DNA of 64,000 nucleotides from Sphingopyxis sp. LC81 (GTDB lineage Bacteria > Pseudomonadota > Alphaproteobacteria > Sphingomonadales > Sphingomonadaceae), in NCBI RefSeq assembly GCF_000756375.1, contig NZ_JNFD01000032.1, positions 1 through 64,000 of the forward strand, read 5' to 3'. Numbering within the stretch: position 1 is the stretch's first letter; the number at the start of each line of letters is the position of its first letter. The position numbers and the translations under genes are program-made. The notes below the pieces were generated by a model. That model had not been told where the DNA came from. It ran no database searches and worked only from the letters and a program-made list of their open reading frames with translations. Positions 1-8,724 of the stretch are shown here, piece after piece.

Positions 1-6
1 CCCAAA

Positions 7-32
7 CCCTCCCCTGAAGGGGAGGGCTTTTT
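7..32 (+). terminator. Rho-independent terminator of an upstream gene
   Basis: An 8-bp perfect stem (CCCTCCCC / GGGGAGGG) with a TGAA loop is followed directly by CTTTTT. It should end a gene lying left of the window. The same CCCTCCCC/GGGGAGGG motif recurs around 7810-7906, so this may also be one half of the same repeat family. Confidence 0.7.
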
Positions 33-44
33 CAGGAGAAACCC

Positions 45-827
45 ATGAAACTCGATTCCACCGTATCCGCCGTCGTCACCGGCGGTGCCTCGGGCCTCGG
101 CGCCGCCACCGCGCGCGCACTCGCCGCGAAGGGCGTAAAGGTTGCGATCTTCGACCTGCAGGAAGAAAAGGGCCTTGCGATCGCGGCCGAACTCGGCGGC
201 ATTTTCTGCGAGTGCAACGTCACCGATGACGCGTCGGTCGACGCCGCCTTCGCCAAGGCGCGCGAAGCGCATGGGCAGGAACGCATCCTCGTCAATTGCG
301 CGGGCACCGGCAACGCGATCAAGACCGCGAGCCGGTCGAAGGAAGACGGCAGCATCAAGCATTTCCCGCTCGATGCGTTCAACTGGATCATCCAGATCAA
401 CCTCGTCGGCACCTTCCGCTGCATCGCCAAGTCGGCGGCGGGCATGCTGACCCTCGACCCGATGGAAGACGGCGAGCGCGGCGCGATCGTCAACACCGCG
501 TCGGTCGCGGCCGAGGACGGCCAGATCGGGCAGGCGGCTTATTCGGCGTCGAAGGGCGGCGTTGTCGGCATGACGCTCCCCATCGCGCGCGACCTCGGCA
601 ACGAGAATATCCGCGTCAACACGATCCTGCCGGGCATCTTCGACACCCCGCTGCTCGCGGGCGCGCCGCAACCGGTGCGCGACGCGCTCGGCGCCTCGGT
701 GCTCAACCCGAAGCGCCTCGGTGTCCCCGCCGAATATGCCAATCTCGCCATGTGCATGATCGAGAATGGCTATTTCAATGGCGAGGACGTCCGCCTCGAC
801 GGCGGCATCCGCATGGCGCCGCGCTGA
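45..827 (+). CDS. SDR family dehydrogenase (3-hydroxyacyl-CoA dehydrogenase type)
   Basis: This 260-residue protein is a classical short-chain dehydrogenase/reductase. The NAD-binding motif TGGASGLG lies at residues 12-19, the NCAG motif near 84-87, and the catalytic residues are Ser153, Tyr166 and Lys170 (YSASK). The overall pattern resembles the type 2 3-hydroxyacyl-CoA dehydrogenases (HSD17B10-like) that oxidise 3-hydroxyacyl-CoA in fatty acid or branched-chain degradation; the exact substrate is inference. AGGAG sits a few bases before the ATG. The stop is followed one base later by the thioesterase start, so the two are probably co-transcribed and act on acyl-CoA esters. Confidence 0.9.
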   Translation: MKLDSTVSAVVTGGASGLGAATARALAAKGVKVAIFDLQEEKGLAIAAELGGIFCECNVTDDASVDAAFAKAREAHGQERILVNCAGTGNAIKTASRSKEDGSIKHFPLDAFNWIIQINLVGTFRCIAKSAAGMLTLDPMEDGERGAIVNTASVAAEDGQIGQAAYSASKGGVVGMTLPIARDLGNENIRVNTILPGIFDTPLLAGAPQPVRDALGASVLNPKRLGVPAEYANLAMCMIENGYFNGEDVRLDGGIRMAPR

Positions 828-828
828 C

Positions 829-1266
829 ATGCCCAAACCGGAAAGCTGGCGGCTCGACACCGCCAGCTACCCCGTCTGCATCGAATTGCAGACGCGTTTT
901 CAGGACATGGACATCAACGGCCACCTCAACAATGTGGCCTTTGCCGCGCTGTTCGAGAGCGGCCGGGTGTTGCTCAACCGGCAAATTCGTCCATGGGACG
1001 AGCGTCCCGCGAACGAGCGCACGATGGTCGCCGCGGTCGAGATCAACTATCTCGCCGAGGGCAATTTTCCCGATCCGGTGCAGATCGCGACGGGCATCGG
1101 CCGGCTCGGCACCTCGAGCTGGACGATCGTGCAGGCGATGTTCCAGAACGGCCGCGCGATCGCGACGTGTGACACCGTCGTCGTGTGCCGCACCGATGGG
1201 CAGGCGAAACCGCTCCGCGCCGAAATGGTCACGGAGCTCGAAGCGAACCTTGTAAAGCCGGTCTAA
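829..1266 (+). CDS. Hotdog-fold acyl-CoA thioesterase
   Basis: A 145-residue protein of the 4-hydroxybenzoyl-CoA thioesterase family. The signature segment QDMDINGHLNN (residues 25-35) carries the conserved Asp/His/Asn residues, followed by the long central helix FAALFESGRVLL. It is expected to hydrolyse a CoA ester in the cytoplasm. The ATG begins one base after the dehydrogenase stop; a longer frame upstream exists but would run deep inside that gene, so I reject it. The pairing with a 3-hydroxyacyl-CoA-type dehydrogenase suggests a role in acyl-CoA turnover. The substrate is unknown. Confidence 0.85.
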   Translation: MPKPESWRLDTASYPVCIELQTRFQDMDINGHLNNVAFAALFESGRVLLNRQIRPWDERPANERTMVAAVEINYLAEGNFPDPVQIATGIGRLGTSSWTIVQAMFQNGRAIATCDTVVVCRTDGQAKPLRAEMVTELEANLVKPV

Positions 1267-1270
1267 TGTC

Positions 1271-1443
1271 CTTCTCTCTCGATGGGAGAAGGATACGGAG
1301 CCTTGCGCCACAGGCGCTAGGCGCAGTTGGATGAGGGTGATGGTGCGACATGGCGCCGCCGTTTCAGCCCGAAACCGCACCCCCACCGCTGCGACTAGCC
1401 AGCAAGCTGGCAAGTATCGCTGCCTCCCCCATCAAGGGGGAGG
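1271..1443. repeat. Intergenic palindromic repeat region
   Basis: The gap between the thioesterase and gmk ends contains two hairpin-forming blocks: one around 1271-1292 (CTTCTC ... GAGAAGG) and a perfect 8-bp stem at 1423-1443 (CCTCCCCC, loop ATCAA, GGGGGAGG). The layout, short palindromes at each end of a ~170-bp intergenic block between convergent genes, is typical of dispersed REP-like elements in sphingomonads and may serve both genes as a transcription end. No reading frame here looks coding. Confidence 0.5.
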
Positions 1444-1452
1444 ACGCGAAAA

Positions 1453-2115
1453 TTACAGATTCTTGTCGGCGTCGGGGACCGAGCGGATCAGGTCGCGCGC
1501 GAAGCCGATCAGTCCGATCTGGCGGCGGCGCTTCAGCCGCTCGGCGCGTAGGATCGCGCGGACCTCGTCGAAGCAGCCTTCGACATTGTCGTTGATCAAG
1601 ACATAGTCATAGCCGTCCCAGTGGCTGATCTCGTTCGCGGCGCGCTCCATGCGCGCGGCGATCACCTCGTCGCTGTCGGTGTTCCGCGACCGCAGGCGCC
1701 GTTCAAGCTCCTCCATCGTCGGCGGCAGGACAAAGACGCGGACGACGTCGGGGCCGGCCTCCTGATAAAGCTGCTGCGCGCCCTGCCAGTCGATGTCGAA
1801 CAGCACATCCTTGCCCGCGGCGAGCATGTCCTCGACCGGCGCGCGCGGCGTGCCGTAACGATGGCCGAAGACGTGCGCCCATTCGAGGAACTCGCCGTCG
1901 GCCGCCATTTTCTTGAAGCTATCGGTATCGACGAAATGATAATGGACCCCGTCGATTTCGCCGGGACGCGGCGGGCGCGTCGTCGCGGAGATCGACAGCG
2001 CGATATCCTTATCGGCCTCGAGCATCATGCGCGAAATGGTGGTCTTGCCCGCGCCCGAGGGCGAGGAGAGGACGAACAACACGCCGCGGCGGTTCAGGTG
2101 GACGCTTTCAGCCAT
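1453..2115 (-). CDS. gmk: Guanylate kinase
   Basis: A 220-residue guanylate kinase, which phosphorylates GMP to GDP with ATP in purine nucleotide metabolism. The P-loop SSPSGAGKTT is at residues 17-26; the GMP-binding segment SISATTRPPRPGEIDGVHYH follows, then VLFDIDWQGAQQL and a C-terminal lid region with RR.R residues. Length matches the family (about 200-220). It starts 53 bases from the divergent DUF2585 gene. The C-terminus, rich in Arg and ending at a Ser-Val-Pro-Asp segment, is ordinary. Confidence 0.96.
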   Translation of the reverse strand: MAESVHLNRRGVLFVLSSPSGAGKTTISRMMLEADKDIALSISATTRPPRPGEIDGVHYHFVDTDSFKKMAADGEFLEWAHVFGHRYGTPRAPVEDMLAAGKDVLFDIDWQGAQQLYQEAGPDVVRVFVLPPTMEELERRLRSRNTDSDEVIAARMERAANEISHWDGYDYVLINDNVEGCFDEVRAILRAERLKRRRQIGLIGFARDLIRSVPDADKNL

Positions 2116-2167
2116 GGGCGCTATTCGCCAAAGCAGCAGCGCGGGTCAAGCGCGAAGGGGGCGGGGC

Positions 2168-2731
2168 ATGGCAGGAATTTCACGCATAGGCTGGCTTGTC
2201 GCCGCAGCGCTGCTCGCGATCTTCGCCGCCATCCTCTTTGCGATGGGGCGCCCGCCGATCTGCCCGTGCGGCACCGTCAGCCTGTGGCACGGCGTCGTGC
2301 AGTCGAACCAGAACAGCCAGCAGATTTCGGACTGGTACAGCTTCAGCCATGTCATCCACGGCTTCATCTTCTTCGGCCTGTCGCGCTGGCTGATCCCGCG
2401 CCAGCCTTTGTGGGTCGCGCTCGCGCTGGCGATCGGGATCGAGGCGGCGTGGGAAATCCTCGAAAATTCGCCCATCATCATCGATCGCTATCGCGAGGTG
2501 ACGATGGCCTATGGCTATTCGGGCGATTCGATCCTCAATTCGGTCAGCGACGCGCTGTTCATGATGCTCGGCTTCCTCGCCGCGAGCAAAATGCGCTGGT
2601 GGGTAACGCTGGCGATCGCGATCGCTTTCGAACTGTTCACGCTATGGACGATCCGTGACAATCTGACGCTCAACGTCCTCATGCTCGTATCGCCCGTCGA
2701 GGCGATCAAGGAGTGGCAGGCGGGCGGCTGA
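2168..2731 (+). CDS. DUF2585 (UPF0314) membrane protein
   Basis: A 187-residue membrane protein matching the DUF2585 pattern: an N-terminal transmembrane helix (residues ~5-25), the cysteine segment RPPICPCG just after it, then SQQISDWYSFSHVIHGF, a further helix, and ENSPIIIDRYR. Several more hydrophobic helices follow. Function of the family is unknown; it is common in alphaproteobacteria. The start was set at the ATG giving a short N-terminus before the first helix; a longer frame reaches into the divergent gmk start and was rejected. Confidence 0.85.
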   Translation: MAGISRIGWLVAAALLAIFAAILFAMGRPPICPCGTVSLWHGVVQSNQNSQQISDWYSFSHVIHGFIFFGLSRWLIPRQPLWVALALAIGIEAAWEILENSPIIIDRYREVTMAYGYSGDSILNSVSDALFMMLGFLAASKMRWWVTLAIAIAFELFTLWTIRDNLTLNVLMLVSPVEAIKEWQAGG

Positions 2732-2740
2732 CGACCGGTC

Positions 2741-3154
2741 TTACAGCCCCTTGCGGCCGAAACGTCCCGGCTTGGGCGCAGGCAAGTCGTCAAGATCGGC
2801 GCCGGTCCGGTTTGTCATATAGCGGGCGAGCGCCGCATCGGGGTCGAAGTTCGCCTCGTCGGGATAGATGTCGGAATGTTTCAGCGCCTCCTCGGGCGTC
2901 GCTTCGGCCTGGTTCCGTTCGCGCGGTTTGTCGAAGAACATCAGCTTCAGCGCCCATATAAAGCAGGCGGCAGCCGCGATCAGTACCGCGAGCGCCGAGA
3001 CATGGTTAAAAAGGCGGGTGCCCGGGTCGCTGGCGAGATCGCCGGCGCGTTCGAGGACATTGCTCAGCGTCTTCAGCCCGAAGCCAAGCGCGAGCAGTAT
3101 CACAGTCCGGAAGCCGGGCGGGTTGAAGGCCATGTCCCATCGATAGCGGGTCAT
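2741..3154 (-). CDS. Small membrane protein of unknown function
   Basis: A 137-residue protein with two hydrophobic segments (about residues 15-32 and 50-72) and a polar C-terminal half rich in Asp, Glu and Pro that ends in Arg/Lys-rich residues. I do not recognise the family. It lies tail to tail with the DUF2585 gene with 9 bases between the stops. The first ATG has no clear Shine-Dalgarno; an internal ATG eight codons in is also possible. Confidence 0.65.
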   Translation of the reverse strand: MTRYRWDMAFNPPGFRTVILLALGFGLKTLSNVLERAGDLASDPGTRLFNHVSALAVLIAAAACFIWALKLMFFDKPRERNQAEATPEEALKHSDIYPDEANFDPDAALARYMTNRTGADLDDLPAPKPGRFGRKGL

Positions 3155-3187
3155 GGTGAGGATCAGGTTAACCCGGAGAAAGCGTGC

Positions 3188-3556
3188 TCAATGCAGTGAA
3201 CTGCTGCGACCGTTTCCATCGAGCGGAATCGCGGGCGGCAGGGCATCGCCGATCGTCTGCCCATCGGTCGGTATTTTGGCGGTGCCGGCATAGATATCGA
3301 CCACGCCCGCATTCGCGAGCTCGGGGTCGAGCGCATGCGCCTCTGCCGCTGCCTTGCGTGCCTCGGCGCGCTCGGCCCATTTCTTGGTGAGATAGCCCGC
3401 CGCGACGGTCGCCGCGAGCACGGCGTAACGCTGCGGGAACAGGCGCCGCGCGGCGAAGAGCGTGCCCGCGCCGATCACCGCGCCCGCGAGGGGATGATTG
3501 CCTTTCTGGCGTCCGATGGCGCTGCCGAGAACGCCGCCTACGATGCGACCGATCAT
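3188..3556 (-). CDS. Glycine-zipper-like small protein, unknown function
   Basis: A 122-residue protein beginning MIGRIVGGVLGSAIGRQKG, a Gly-rich hydrophobic stretch, followed by a second hydrophobic segment (GAVIGAGTLFAARRLFP) and an Ala/Glu-rich helix. The C-terminus is polar. No family recognised. The second in-frame ATG was chosen because AAGGAG lies 8 bases before it and only 2 bases before the first ATG. It follows fumC's direction and sits 51 bases beyond the fumC stop. Confidence 0.65.
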   Translation of the reverse strand: MIGRIVGGVLGSAIGRQKGNHPLAGAVIGAGTLFAARRLFPQRYAVLAATVAAGYLTKKWAERAEARKAAAEAHALDPELANAGVVDIYAGTAKIPTDGQTIGDALPPAIPLDGNGRSSSLH

Positions 3557-3607
3557 CTTCATCTCTCCTTCCCCTCATCAATCCCCGGAAGGCCCCGCGG
3601 GTTCCCG

Positions 3608-5002
3608 TCAGCCCTCGGGCCCGAGCATCGCGCGCGGGTCGACCACCCGATCGAACGTCGCGGCATCGACATAGCCGAGACCCAGCGCCGCTTCCTTCAG
3701 CGTGCTGCCCGTTTCATGCGCGTGCTTGGCGATCTTCGCGGCCTTGTCATAGCCGATTTCGGGCGCGAGCGCAGTAACCAGCATCAGCGAGCGGTTCATC
3801 AGCTCGTCGATGCGCGTGCGATTGGGTTCGATCCCGACGACGCAATGTTCGGTGAAGCCCGCCATGCCGATCGCGAGCAGCTCGATCGAGCGCAGCACAT
3901 TCGACCCGATCAGCGGCTTGAACACATTGAGTTCGAGATGGCCCTGAAGGCCCCCGACGGTGACCGCCTGATGGTTGCCGATGACCTGCGCCGCGACCAT
4001 CGTCAGCATCTCGCACTGCGTCGGATTGACCTTGCCCGGCATGATCGAGCTGCCGGGCTCGTTCGCGGGCAGGTCGAGTTCGCCAAGCCCCGCGCGCGGG
4101 CCCGATCCGAGCAGGCGAATATCGTTCGCGATCTTGGTGAGTGCGACGGCGAGCGTGTTGAGCGCACCGGAAAAGAAGACAAGCCCGTCGTTCGACCCCA
4201 GCGCCTCGAATTTGTTCGGCGCGGGTTCGAACGCGATGCCGGTGCTTTTCGACAGCTCGGCGGCGATCGCGACGTCAAAGCCGGCGGGCGCGTTGAGCCC
4301 GGTGCCGACCGCGGTGCCGCCCTGCGCGAGCTTGCGGATATCGTGCGCCAGCGCATCCTCGATCCGCGCACGGCACGCGATCAGCTGCTGGGCATAGCCC
4401 GAAAATTCCTGCCCCAGCGTCAGCGGCGTCGCATCCTGCAAATGGGTGCGGCCGATCTTGACGATGTCGCCCCACGCGTCCGCCTTCGCCGCAAGCGCGC
4501 CGGTCAGTTCGACCAGCGATGGCAGCAGCCGCGCGGTCGTCTCGATCGCGACCGCGACATGCAGCGCGGTCGGGAAGCTGTCGTTCGACGACTGGCCCAT
4601 GTTGACATGATCGTTGGGATGGACGGGCGACTTGCCCCCGCGCGTCCCGGCGAGCGCCTCGTTGGCGATGCCCGCGATGACTTCATTGGCATTCATGTTC
4701 GATTGCGTGCCGCTGCCCGTCTGCCAGATCGCGAGCGGGAACTGGTCGTCATGGCGGCCTTGGGCGACGGCTTCGGCCGCGGCGTCGATCGCGTCGGCGA
4801 GACCGGCGTCGAGCCCGTGGCTGCGATTGACCCGTGCCGCCGCACCCTTGATCCGTGCGAGCGCGTGAACGATCGGAATCGGCATGCGCTCGTGCGCCGG
4901 GAATGCGAAATTGTGGCGGCTGCGTTCGGTCTGCGCGCCCCAATAGGCGTCGACGGAAACTTCGATCTCGCCGATACTGTCGCTTTCGATTCGCGTGCTC
5001 AT
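3608..5002 (-). CDS. fumC: Class II fumarate hydratase
   Basis: A 464-residue fumarase of the iron-independent class II, catalysing fumarate + water to malate in the TCA cycle. The superfamily signature [11 protein letters not shown] is present, as are the substrate-site segments [29 protein letters not shown] and [17 protein letters not shown]. Length is standard. The ATG overlaps the stop of the upstream membrane-protein gene by four bases (ATGA), which fixes the start and points to translational coupling; a longer frame would run through that gene. Confidence 0.97.
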   Translation of the reverse strand: MSTRIESDSIGEIEVSVDAYWGAQTERSRHNFAFPAHERMPIPIVHALARIKGAAARVNRSHGLDAGLADAIDAAAEAVAQGRHDDQFPLAIWQTGSGTQSNMNANEVIAGIANEALAGTRGGKSPVHPNDHVNMGQSSNDSFPTALHVAVAIETTARLLPSLVELTGALAAKADAWGDIVKIGRTHLQDATPLTLGQEFSGYAQQLIACRARIEDALAHDIRKLAQGGTAVGTGLNAPAGFDVAIAAELSKSTGIAFEPAPNKFEALGSNDGLVFFSGALNTLAVALTKIANDIRLLGSGPRAGLGELDLPANEPGSSIMPGKVNPTQCEMLTMVAAQVIGNHQAVTVGGLQGHLELNVFKPLIGSNVLRSIELLAIGMAGFTEHCVVGIEPNRTRIDELMNRSLMLVTALAPEIGYDKAAKIAKHAHETGSTLKEAALGLGYVDAATFDRVVDPRAMLGPEG

Positions 5003-5313
5003 GCCACCAGCATCCTCGTTACCAGCACCGACCCCGCCCAGATCATCGCGACGAGGCCCAGCATCTGCCAATATCCGCCCTCGCCGACGCGGCGGCGCAG
5101 CCAGGCAGCGGCGAGCCATGCGAGCACGAGCGCGGGGGTCAGGATCAATACGCTAAAGCGCAGCAGGCCATCGGCAATCTGTCCGCGCGGCGCATCGCCC
5201 TGCGCCAGGGTATAGCCTTCGACACCCCACCAGAAGGCGGCGGTGAGCACGACCATGCCCGCGAGGGCCCAATATTGCCAGAAACGGCTGGGAGGCCATG
5301 CAGGGCCGCCCAT
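4999..5313 (-). CDS. Three-helix membrane protein upstream of fumC
   Basis: A 104-residue protein with three hydrophobic segments (about residues 11-29, 49-72 and 82-101) separated by a short periplasmic-type loop and an RRR turn. Family not recognised. It is translationally coupled to fumC by an ATGA overlap, and its own start is only a few bases from the sspB stop, so sspB, this gene and fumC probably form one transcript. Confidence 0.7.
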   Translation of the reverse strand: MGGPAWPPSRFWQYWALAGMVVLTAAFWWGVEGYTLAQGDAPRGQIADGLLRFSVLILTPALVLAWLAAAWLRRRVGEGGYWQMLGLVAMIWAGSVLVTRMLVA

Positions 5314-5317
5314 CGCG

Positions 5318-5800
5318 TCAGCGCTTCTTGCCGAAATCCACCGTCACGACATTCGATCCATCCTCGGTCGTTACCTCGGGGCGATCGTTGTCGGCTTCGT
5401 CATGGGGTTCGGGCTGGGTTTCGTCGTCGTCGCTGACCTGGAACTGCAGCCCGAAATCGACCGACGGATCGACGAAAGCGGTGATCGCGGCATAGGGGAT
5501 GGTCAGGATCGACGGCGTCTGGTTGAACGACAGGCCGACGCTGAAATGATCGTCCTCGACCTTCAGGTCCCAGAAGCGGTTTTGCAGCACGATCGTCATT
5601 TCGTCGGGAAATTTGGCGATCAGATGCGCCGGAATATCGACCCCGACGGCCTGCGTCTTGAAGGTGATATAGAAATGATGTTCGCCGGGCAGGCTGTCAT
5701 AACCGACGATCTGGCTGAGCACGCGGCCGACCACGGCGCGCAGCGCGTCCTGCACGATTTCGTCATAGGGAATCAGGCTGTCGCGTACATCGTCACTCAT
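5318..5800 (-). CDS. sspB: SspB-type ClpXP adaptor
   Basis: A 160-residue protein matching alphaproteobacterial SspB, which binds ssrA-tagged or other tagged substrates and delivers them to ClpXP. The N-terminal folded domain includes [38 protein letters not shown] and [18 protein letters not shown] flexible acidic linker (about residues 122-150) leads to the C-terminal tail [10 protein letters not shown], in the position of the ClpX-binding tail. Divergent from hisB with an 86-base gap. Confidence 0.92.
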   Translation of the reverse strand: MSDDVRDSLIPYDEIVQDALRAVVGRVLSQIVGYDSLPGEHHFYITFKTQAVGVDIPAHLIAKFPDEMTIVLQNRFWDLKVEDDHFSVGLSFNQTPSILTIPYAAITAFVDPSVDFGLQFQVSDDDETQPEPHDEADNDRPEVTTEDGSNVVTVDFGKKR

Positions 5801-5886
5801 GGGGCGAGGGGATGAACGCGCGCCGCGCGGGGGTCAAGAGGGGAGAGTCGCCTTGCGCTGTGAAAAGTGGGTGCTATGGGGGCGCC

Positions 5887-6474
5887 ATGCGTACCGCCAC
5901 CGTCCAGCGCACGACCAAGGAAACGGATATCGCGATCGCCGTCAATCTCGACGGAACGGGCGAATATTCGGTGTCCACCGGCATCGGTTTCCTCGACCAT
6001 ATGGTCGAGCAATTGTCGCGCCATTCGCTGATCGACATCTCGATGCAGGTGAAGGGCGACCTTCATATCGACCAGCACCACACCGTCGAGGATTCGGCGC
6101 TCGCGCTCGGCGAAGCGGTGGCCAAGGCGCTCGGCGACAAGCGCGGTATCGCCCGCTACGGCGAGGCGCACGCGCCGATGGACGAGACGCTGACGCGCTG
6201 CGTCCTCGACATTTCGGGGCGGCCGCACTGCGTCTATAAATCGGCCTTCTCGCAGCCGCGGCTCGGCGAGATGGACACCGAGATGTTCCCGCACTGGTTC
6301 CACAGCTTCGCGCAGGCCGCGGGGATCACGCTGCATATCGAGATGCTGTACGGCGAGAACAACCATCACATCGCCGAAAGCATGTATAAGGCTCTTGCCA
6401 GAGCGCTGCGCCAGGCGGTGGAAATCGACCCGCGCAAGGGCGATGCGATCCCCAGCACGAAGGGCGTCCTGTAG
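5887..6474 (+). CDS. hisB: Imidazoleglycerol-phosphate dehydratase
   Basis: A 195-residue monofunctional HisB, converting imidazole glycerol phosphate to imidazole acetol phosphate in histidine synthesis. The two metal-binding His-rich signatures are present, [16 protein letters not shown] and [20 protein letters not shown], together with TGIGFLDHM near the N-terminus. The start codon gives the standard length; the open frame extends 25 codons upstream but that part is not conserved-looking. First gene of the hisB-H-A-F run; hisH starts 9 bases after the stop. Confidence 0.97.
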   Translation: MRTATVQRTTKETDIAIAVNLDGTGEYSVSTGIGFLDHMVEQLSRHSLIDISMQVKGDLHIDQHHTVEDSALALGEAVAKALGDKRGIARYGEAHAPMDETLTRCVLDISGRPHCVYKSAFSQPRLGEMDTEMFPHWFHSFAQAAGITLHIEMLYGENNHHIAESMYKALARALRQAVEIDPRKGDAIPSTKGVL

Positions 6475-6483
6475 GACCAGCCG

Positions 6484-7092
6484 ATGAGTATCATTGCCCT
6501 GATCGACTATGGCGCGGGCAATCTTCGCTCGGTGCATAATGCGCTCGTCGCGGCGGGCGCCGACAATGTTGCCGTCACTGCCGATCCCGACGTCGTCGCG
6601 AAGGCCGACCGCATCGTGCTGCCCGGCGTCGGGGCGTTCGCCGCTTGCATGAACGGACTGTCGGCGATCGACGGGCTGGTCGCCGCGATGGAGCGGCGCG
6701 TGCGCGGCGAGGGTGCGCCCTTCCTCGGCATCTGCGTCGGCATGCAATTGCTCGCCGACGCGGGCGAGGAGCATGGGCGGCACGAAGGGCTCGGCTGGAT
6801 CAGCGGCACCGTGCGTGCGTTCGATCCGGCGCCGGGGCTGCGCATCCCGCACATGGGCTGGAACGACGTGATTCCGAGCTTCGCGCATCCGGTGATCGCC
6901 GCGGGCGAGGCCTATTATCTCCACGGCTATCATTTCGCCGACGCGGTCGATGTCGCCGCGACCAGCAGCCATGGCGAAGCCTTCGTCGCCGCGGTGGCGA
7001 AAGACAATATCGTCGGCGTTCAATATCATCCCGAAAAAAGCCAGGCCTATGGCCTCGCAACGCTCGAAAGGTTCCTCAATTGGCGGCCCTGA
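6484..7092 (+). CDS. hisH: Imidazole glycerol phosphate synthase, glutamine amidotransferase subunit
   Basis: A 202-residue class I glutamine amidotransferase that supplies ammonia to HisF. The nucleophile is Cys84 in LGICVGMQ, with His182 and Glu184 in QYHPEKS completing the triad; [15 protein letters not shown] at the N-terminus and the oxyanion segment PGVGAF are typical. It forms a heterodimer with HisF. Its last 13 bases overlap the proposed TTG start of hisA. Confidence 0.97.
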   Translation: MSIIALIDYGAGNLRSVHNALVAAGADNVAVTADPDVVAKADRIVLPGVGAFAACMNGLSAIDGLVAAMERRVRGEGAPFLGICVGMQLLADAGEEHGRHEGLGWISGTVRAFDPAPGLRIPHMGWNDVIPSFAHPVIAAGEAYYLHGYHFADAVDVAATSSHGEAFVAAVAKDNIVGVQYHPEKSQAYGLATLERFLNWRP

Positions 7093-7835
7093 CCATCTTC
7101 CCCGCGATCGACCTCAAGCGCGGACAGGTGGTGCGGCTCGCCGAGGGCGATATGGCGCGCGCGACCGTCTATGGCGACGATCCGGCGGCGCAGGCGCGGC
7201 TGTTTGCGGGGGCGGGCGCGTCGCACCTGCATGTCGTCGATCTCGACGGCGCCTTTGCGGGCGCCAGCGTCAACGGCGCGGCGGTCGAGAGCATCATCGC
7301 GGCTTTCCCCGGCAAGGTGCAGGTCGGCGGCGGCATCCGTGACCGCGCCGGGGTCGATCGCTGGCTCGCGCTCGGCGTTGAGCGGGTGATCATCGGCACC
7401 GCGGCGCTGAAGGACCCCGAATTCGTCAAATCGGCGGCGCGTGATCTGCCCGGCCGCATCGTCGTCGGCGTCGATGCGCGCGATGGCATGGTCGCGACCG
7501 AGGGCTGGGCCGATGTCTCGGACGTGCGCGTCGAGGATCTGGCGCGCCGGTTCGAGGATGCGGGCGTTGCTGCGCTGCTCTTCACCGACGTCGGCCGCGA
7601 CGGGCTGCTTAAGGGCTGCAACGTCGAGGCGACCGTCGCGCTCGCGCAGGCGGTCGCCATTCCGGTGATCGCGAGCGGCGGCGTCGCGGACATCGGCGAC
7701 ATCCACGCGCTGCGCCCGCATGTCGCCGACGGCATTGAGGGCGTGATCACCGGCCGCGCGCTCTACGACGGGCGGCTCGATCTGGCCGAAGCGATTGCGG
7801 CGGGAAATTCCCCTCCCGCTGGCGGGAGGGGCTAG
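7080..7835 (+). CDS. hisA: ProFAR isomerase (phosphoribosylformimino-AICAR-phosphate isomerase)
   Basis: A 251-residue (beta/alpha)8 isomerase of histidine synthesis. The first strand [15 protein letters not shown] holds the catalytic Asp, and [14 protein letters not shown] holds the second catalytic Asp; QVGGGIRD and VIASGGV are phosphate-binding loops. No ATG lies near the family start, so the TTG inside the end of hisH is the only sensible initiation codon. The last codons (Ser-Pro-Pro-Ala-Gly-Gly-Arg-Gly) are encoded by a perfect 10-bp repeat hairpin, which also supplies the stop. Confidence 0.95.
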   Translation: MAALTIFPAIDLKRGQVVRLAEGDMARATVYGDDPAAQARLFAGAGASHLHVVDLDGAFAGASVNGAAVESIIAAFPGKVQVGGGIRDRAGVDRWLALGVERVIIGTAALKDPEFVKSAARDLPGRIVVGVDARDGMVATEGWADVSDVRVEDLARRFEDAGVAALLFTDVGRDGLLKGCNVEATVALAQAVAIPVIASGGVADIGDIHALRPHVADGIEGVITGRALYDGRLDLAEAIAAGNSPPAGGRG

Positions 7836-7906
7836 GGGAGGGCATGTCGACAATGCTTCCCTCCCGAAACAAGCCCTCCCCCAACCCCTCCCATAAATGG
7901 GAGGGG
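7810..7906. repeat. Double-hairpin palindromic repeat between hisA and hisF
   Basis: Two perfect 10-bp hairpins, CCCCTCCCGC/GCGGGAGGGG at 7810-7831 and CCCCTCCCAT/ATGGGAGGGG at 7885-7906, flank a 53-bp centre that itself starts with a GGGGAGGGC block and ends with a GCCCTCCCC block. The whole is an inverted repeat in the style of a BIME. It encodes the hisA C-terminus and stop on its left arm and provides the purine-rich region before the hisF start on its right arm. Confidence 0.8.
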
Positions 7907-7911
7907 AGCAG

Positions 7912-8676
7912 GTGACCGTCCGCGTCCGCGTCATCCCCTGCCTCGACGTCGCCGACGGGCGCGTCGTGAAGGGGGTCAATTTCGTCGATCTGCGCGATGC
8001 CGGCGACCCGGTCGAGGCCGCGCGCGCCTATGATGCCGCGGGCGCCGACGAGCTTTGCTTCCTCGATATCAGCGCAAGCCATCAGGGGCGCGGCACCTTG
8101 CTCGACATGGTCAGCCGCACCGCCGAAGTCTGTTTCATGCCGCTCACCGTCGGCGGCGGGGTGCGTAGCGCCGACGATGCGCGCGCGCTGCTGCTCGCGG
8201 GCGCCGACAAGGTCGCTGTGAACAGCGCGGCGGTGGCGCGCCCCGAACTCGTCGCCGACATCGCCGACCGTTTTGGCAGCCAATGCGCGGTCGGCAGCAT
8301 CGATGCGCGCCGCGTCGAAGACGGCCGCTGGGAAATCTTCACCCACGGCGGGCGCAAGCCGACCGGCATCGACGCGCTGGAACACGCCGTCCGCCTTGCC
8401 GAACTCGGCGCGGGCGAATTGCTCGTCACCTCGATGGACCGCGATGGCACCAAGGACGGATATGATCTGACGCTCACGCGCGCGATTGCCGATGCGGTCA
8501 GCGTGCCGGTGATCGCTTCGGGTGGTGTCGGCAATCTCGACCATCTCGTCGCCGGCGTGATCGAGGGCGGCGCGAGCGCGGTCCTCGCGGCCAGCATCTT
8601 CCACTTCGGCGAGGCGACGATCGCCGAAGCGCATGCGCGGCTCGCCGAGGCCGGATTGCCCGTGCGCGCACATTAA
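7912..8676 (+). CDS. hisF: Imidazole glycerol phosphate synthase, cyclase subunit
   Basis: A 254-residue HisF that cyclises PRFAR with ammonia from HisH to IGP and [23 protein letters not shown] at the N-terminus carries the first catalytic Asp; [13 protein letters not shown] carries the second; LTVGGGVRS and VIASGGVGN are phosphate loops. The GTG start has GGGAGGGGAG just upstream; an ATG five codons earlier lies inside the repeat hairpin and is less likely because it has no Shine-Dalgarno. Confidence 0.95.
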   Translation: MTVRVRVIPCLDVADGRVVKGVNFVDLRDAGDPVEAARAYDAAGADELCFLDISASHQGRGTLLDMVSRTAEVCFMPLTVGGGVRSADDARALLLAGADKVAVNSAAVARPELVADIADRFGSQCAVGSIDARRVEDGRWEIFTHGGRKPTGIDALEHAVRLAELGAGELLVTSMDRDGTKDGYDLTLTRAIADAVSVPVIASGGVGNLDHLVAGVIEGGASAVLAASIFHFGEATIAEAHARLAEAGLPVRAH

Positions 8677-8704
8677 TCCGCGCGCGGGGTAGTCATGCGG
8701 GAAG

Positions 8705-8724
8705 GGGGCTGTAATAAAAGCCCC
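8705..8724 (+). promoter_or_regulatory. Hairpin abutting the antiporter start codon
   Basis: GGGGCT (8705-8710) and AGCCCC (8719-8724) form a 6-bp stem with an 8-base AT-rich loop, ending exactly at the ATG. The only good Shine-Dalgarno (AAGGGGG) is in the left arm, so folding would hide it or change its distance to the start. Regulatory meaning is inference. Confidence 0.35.
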
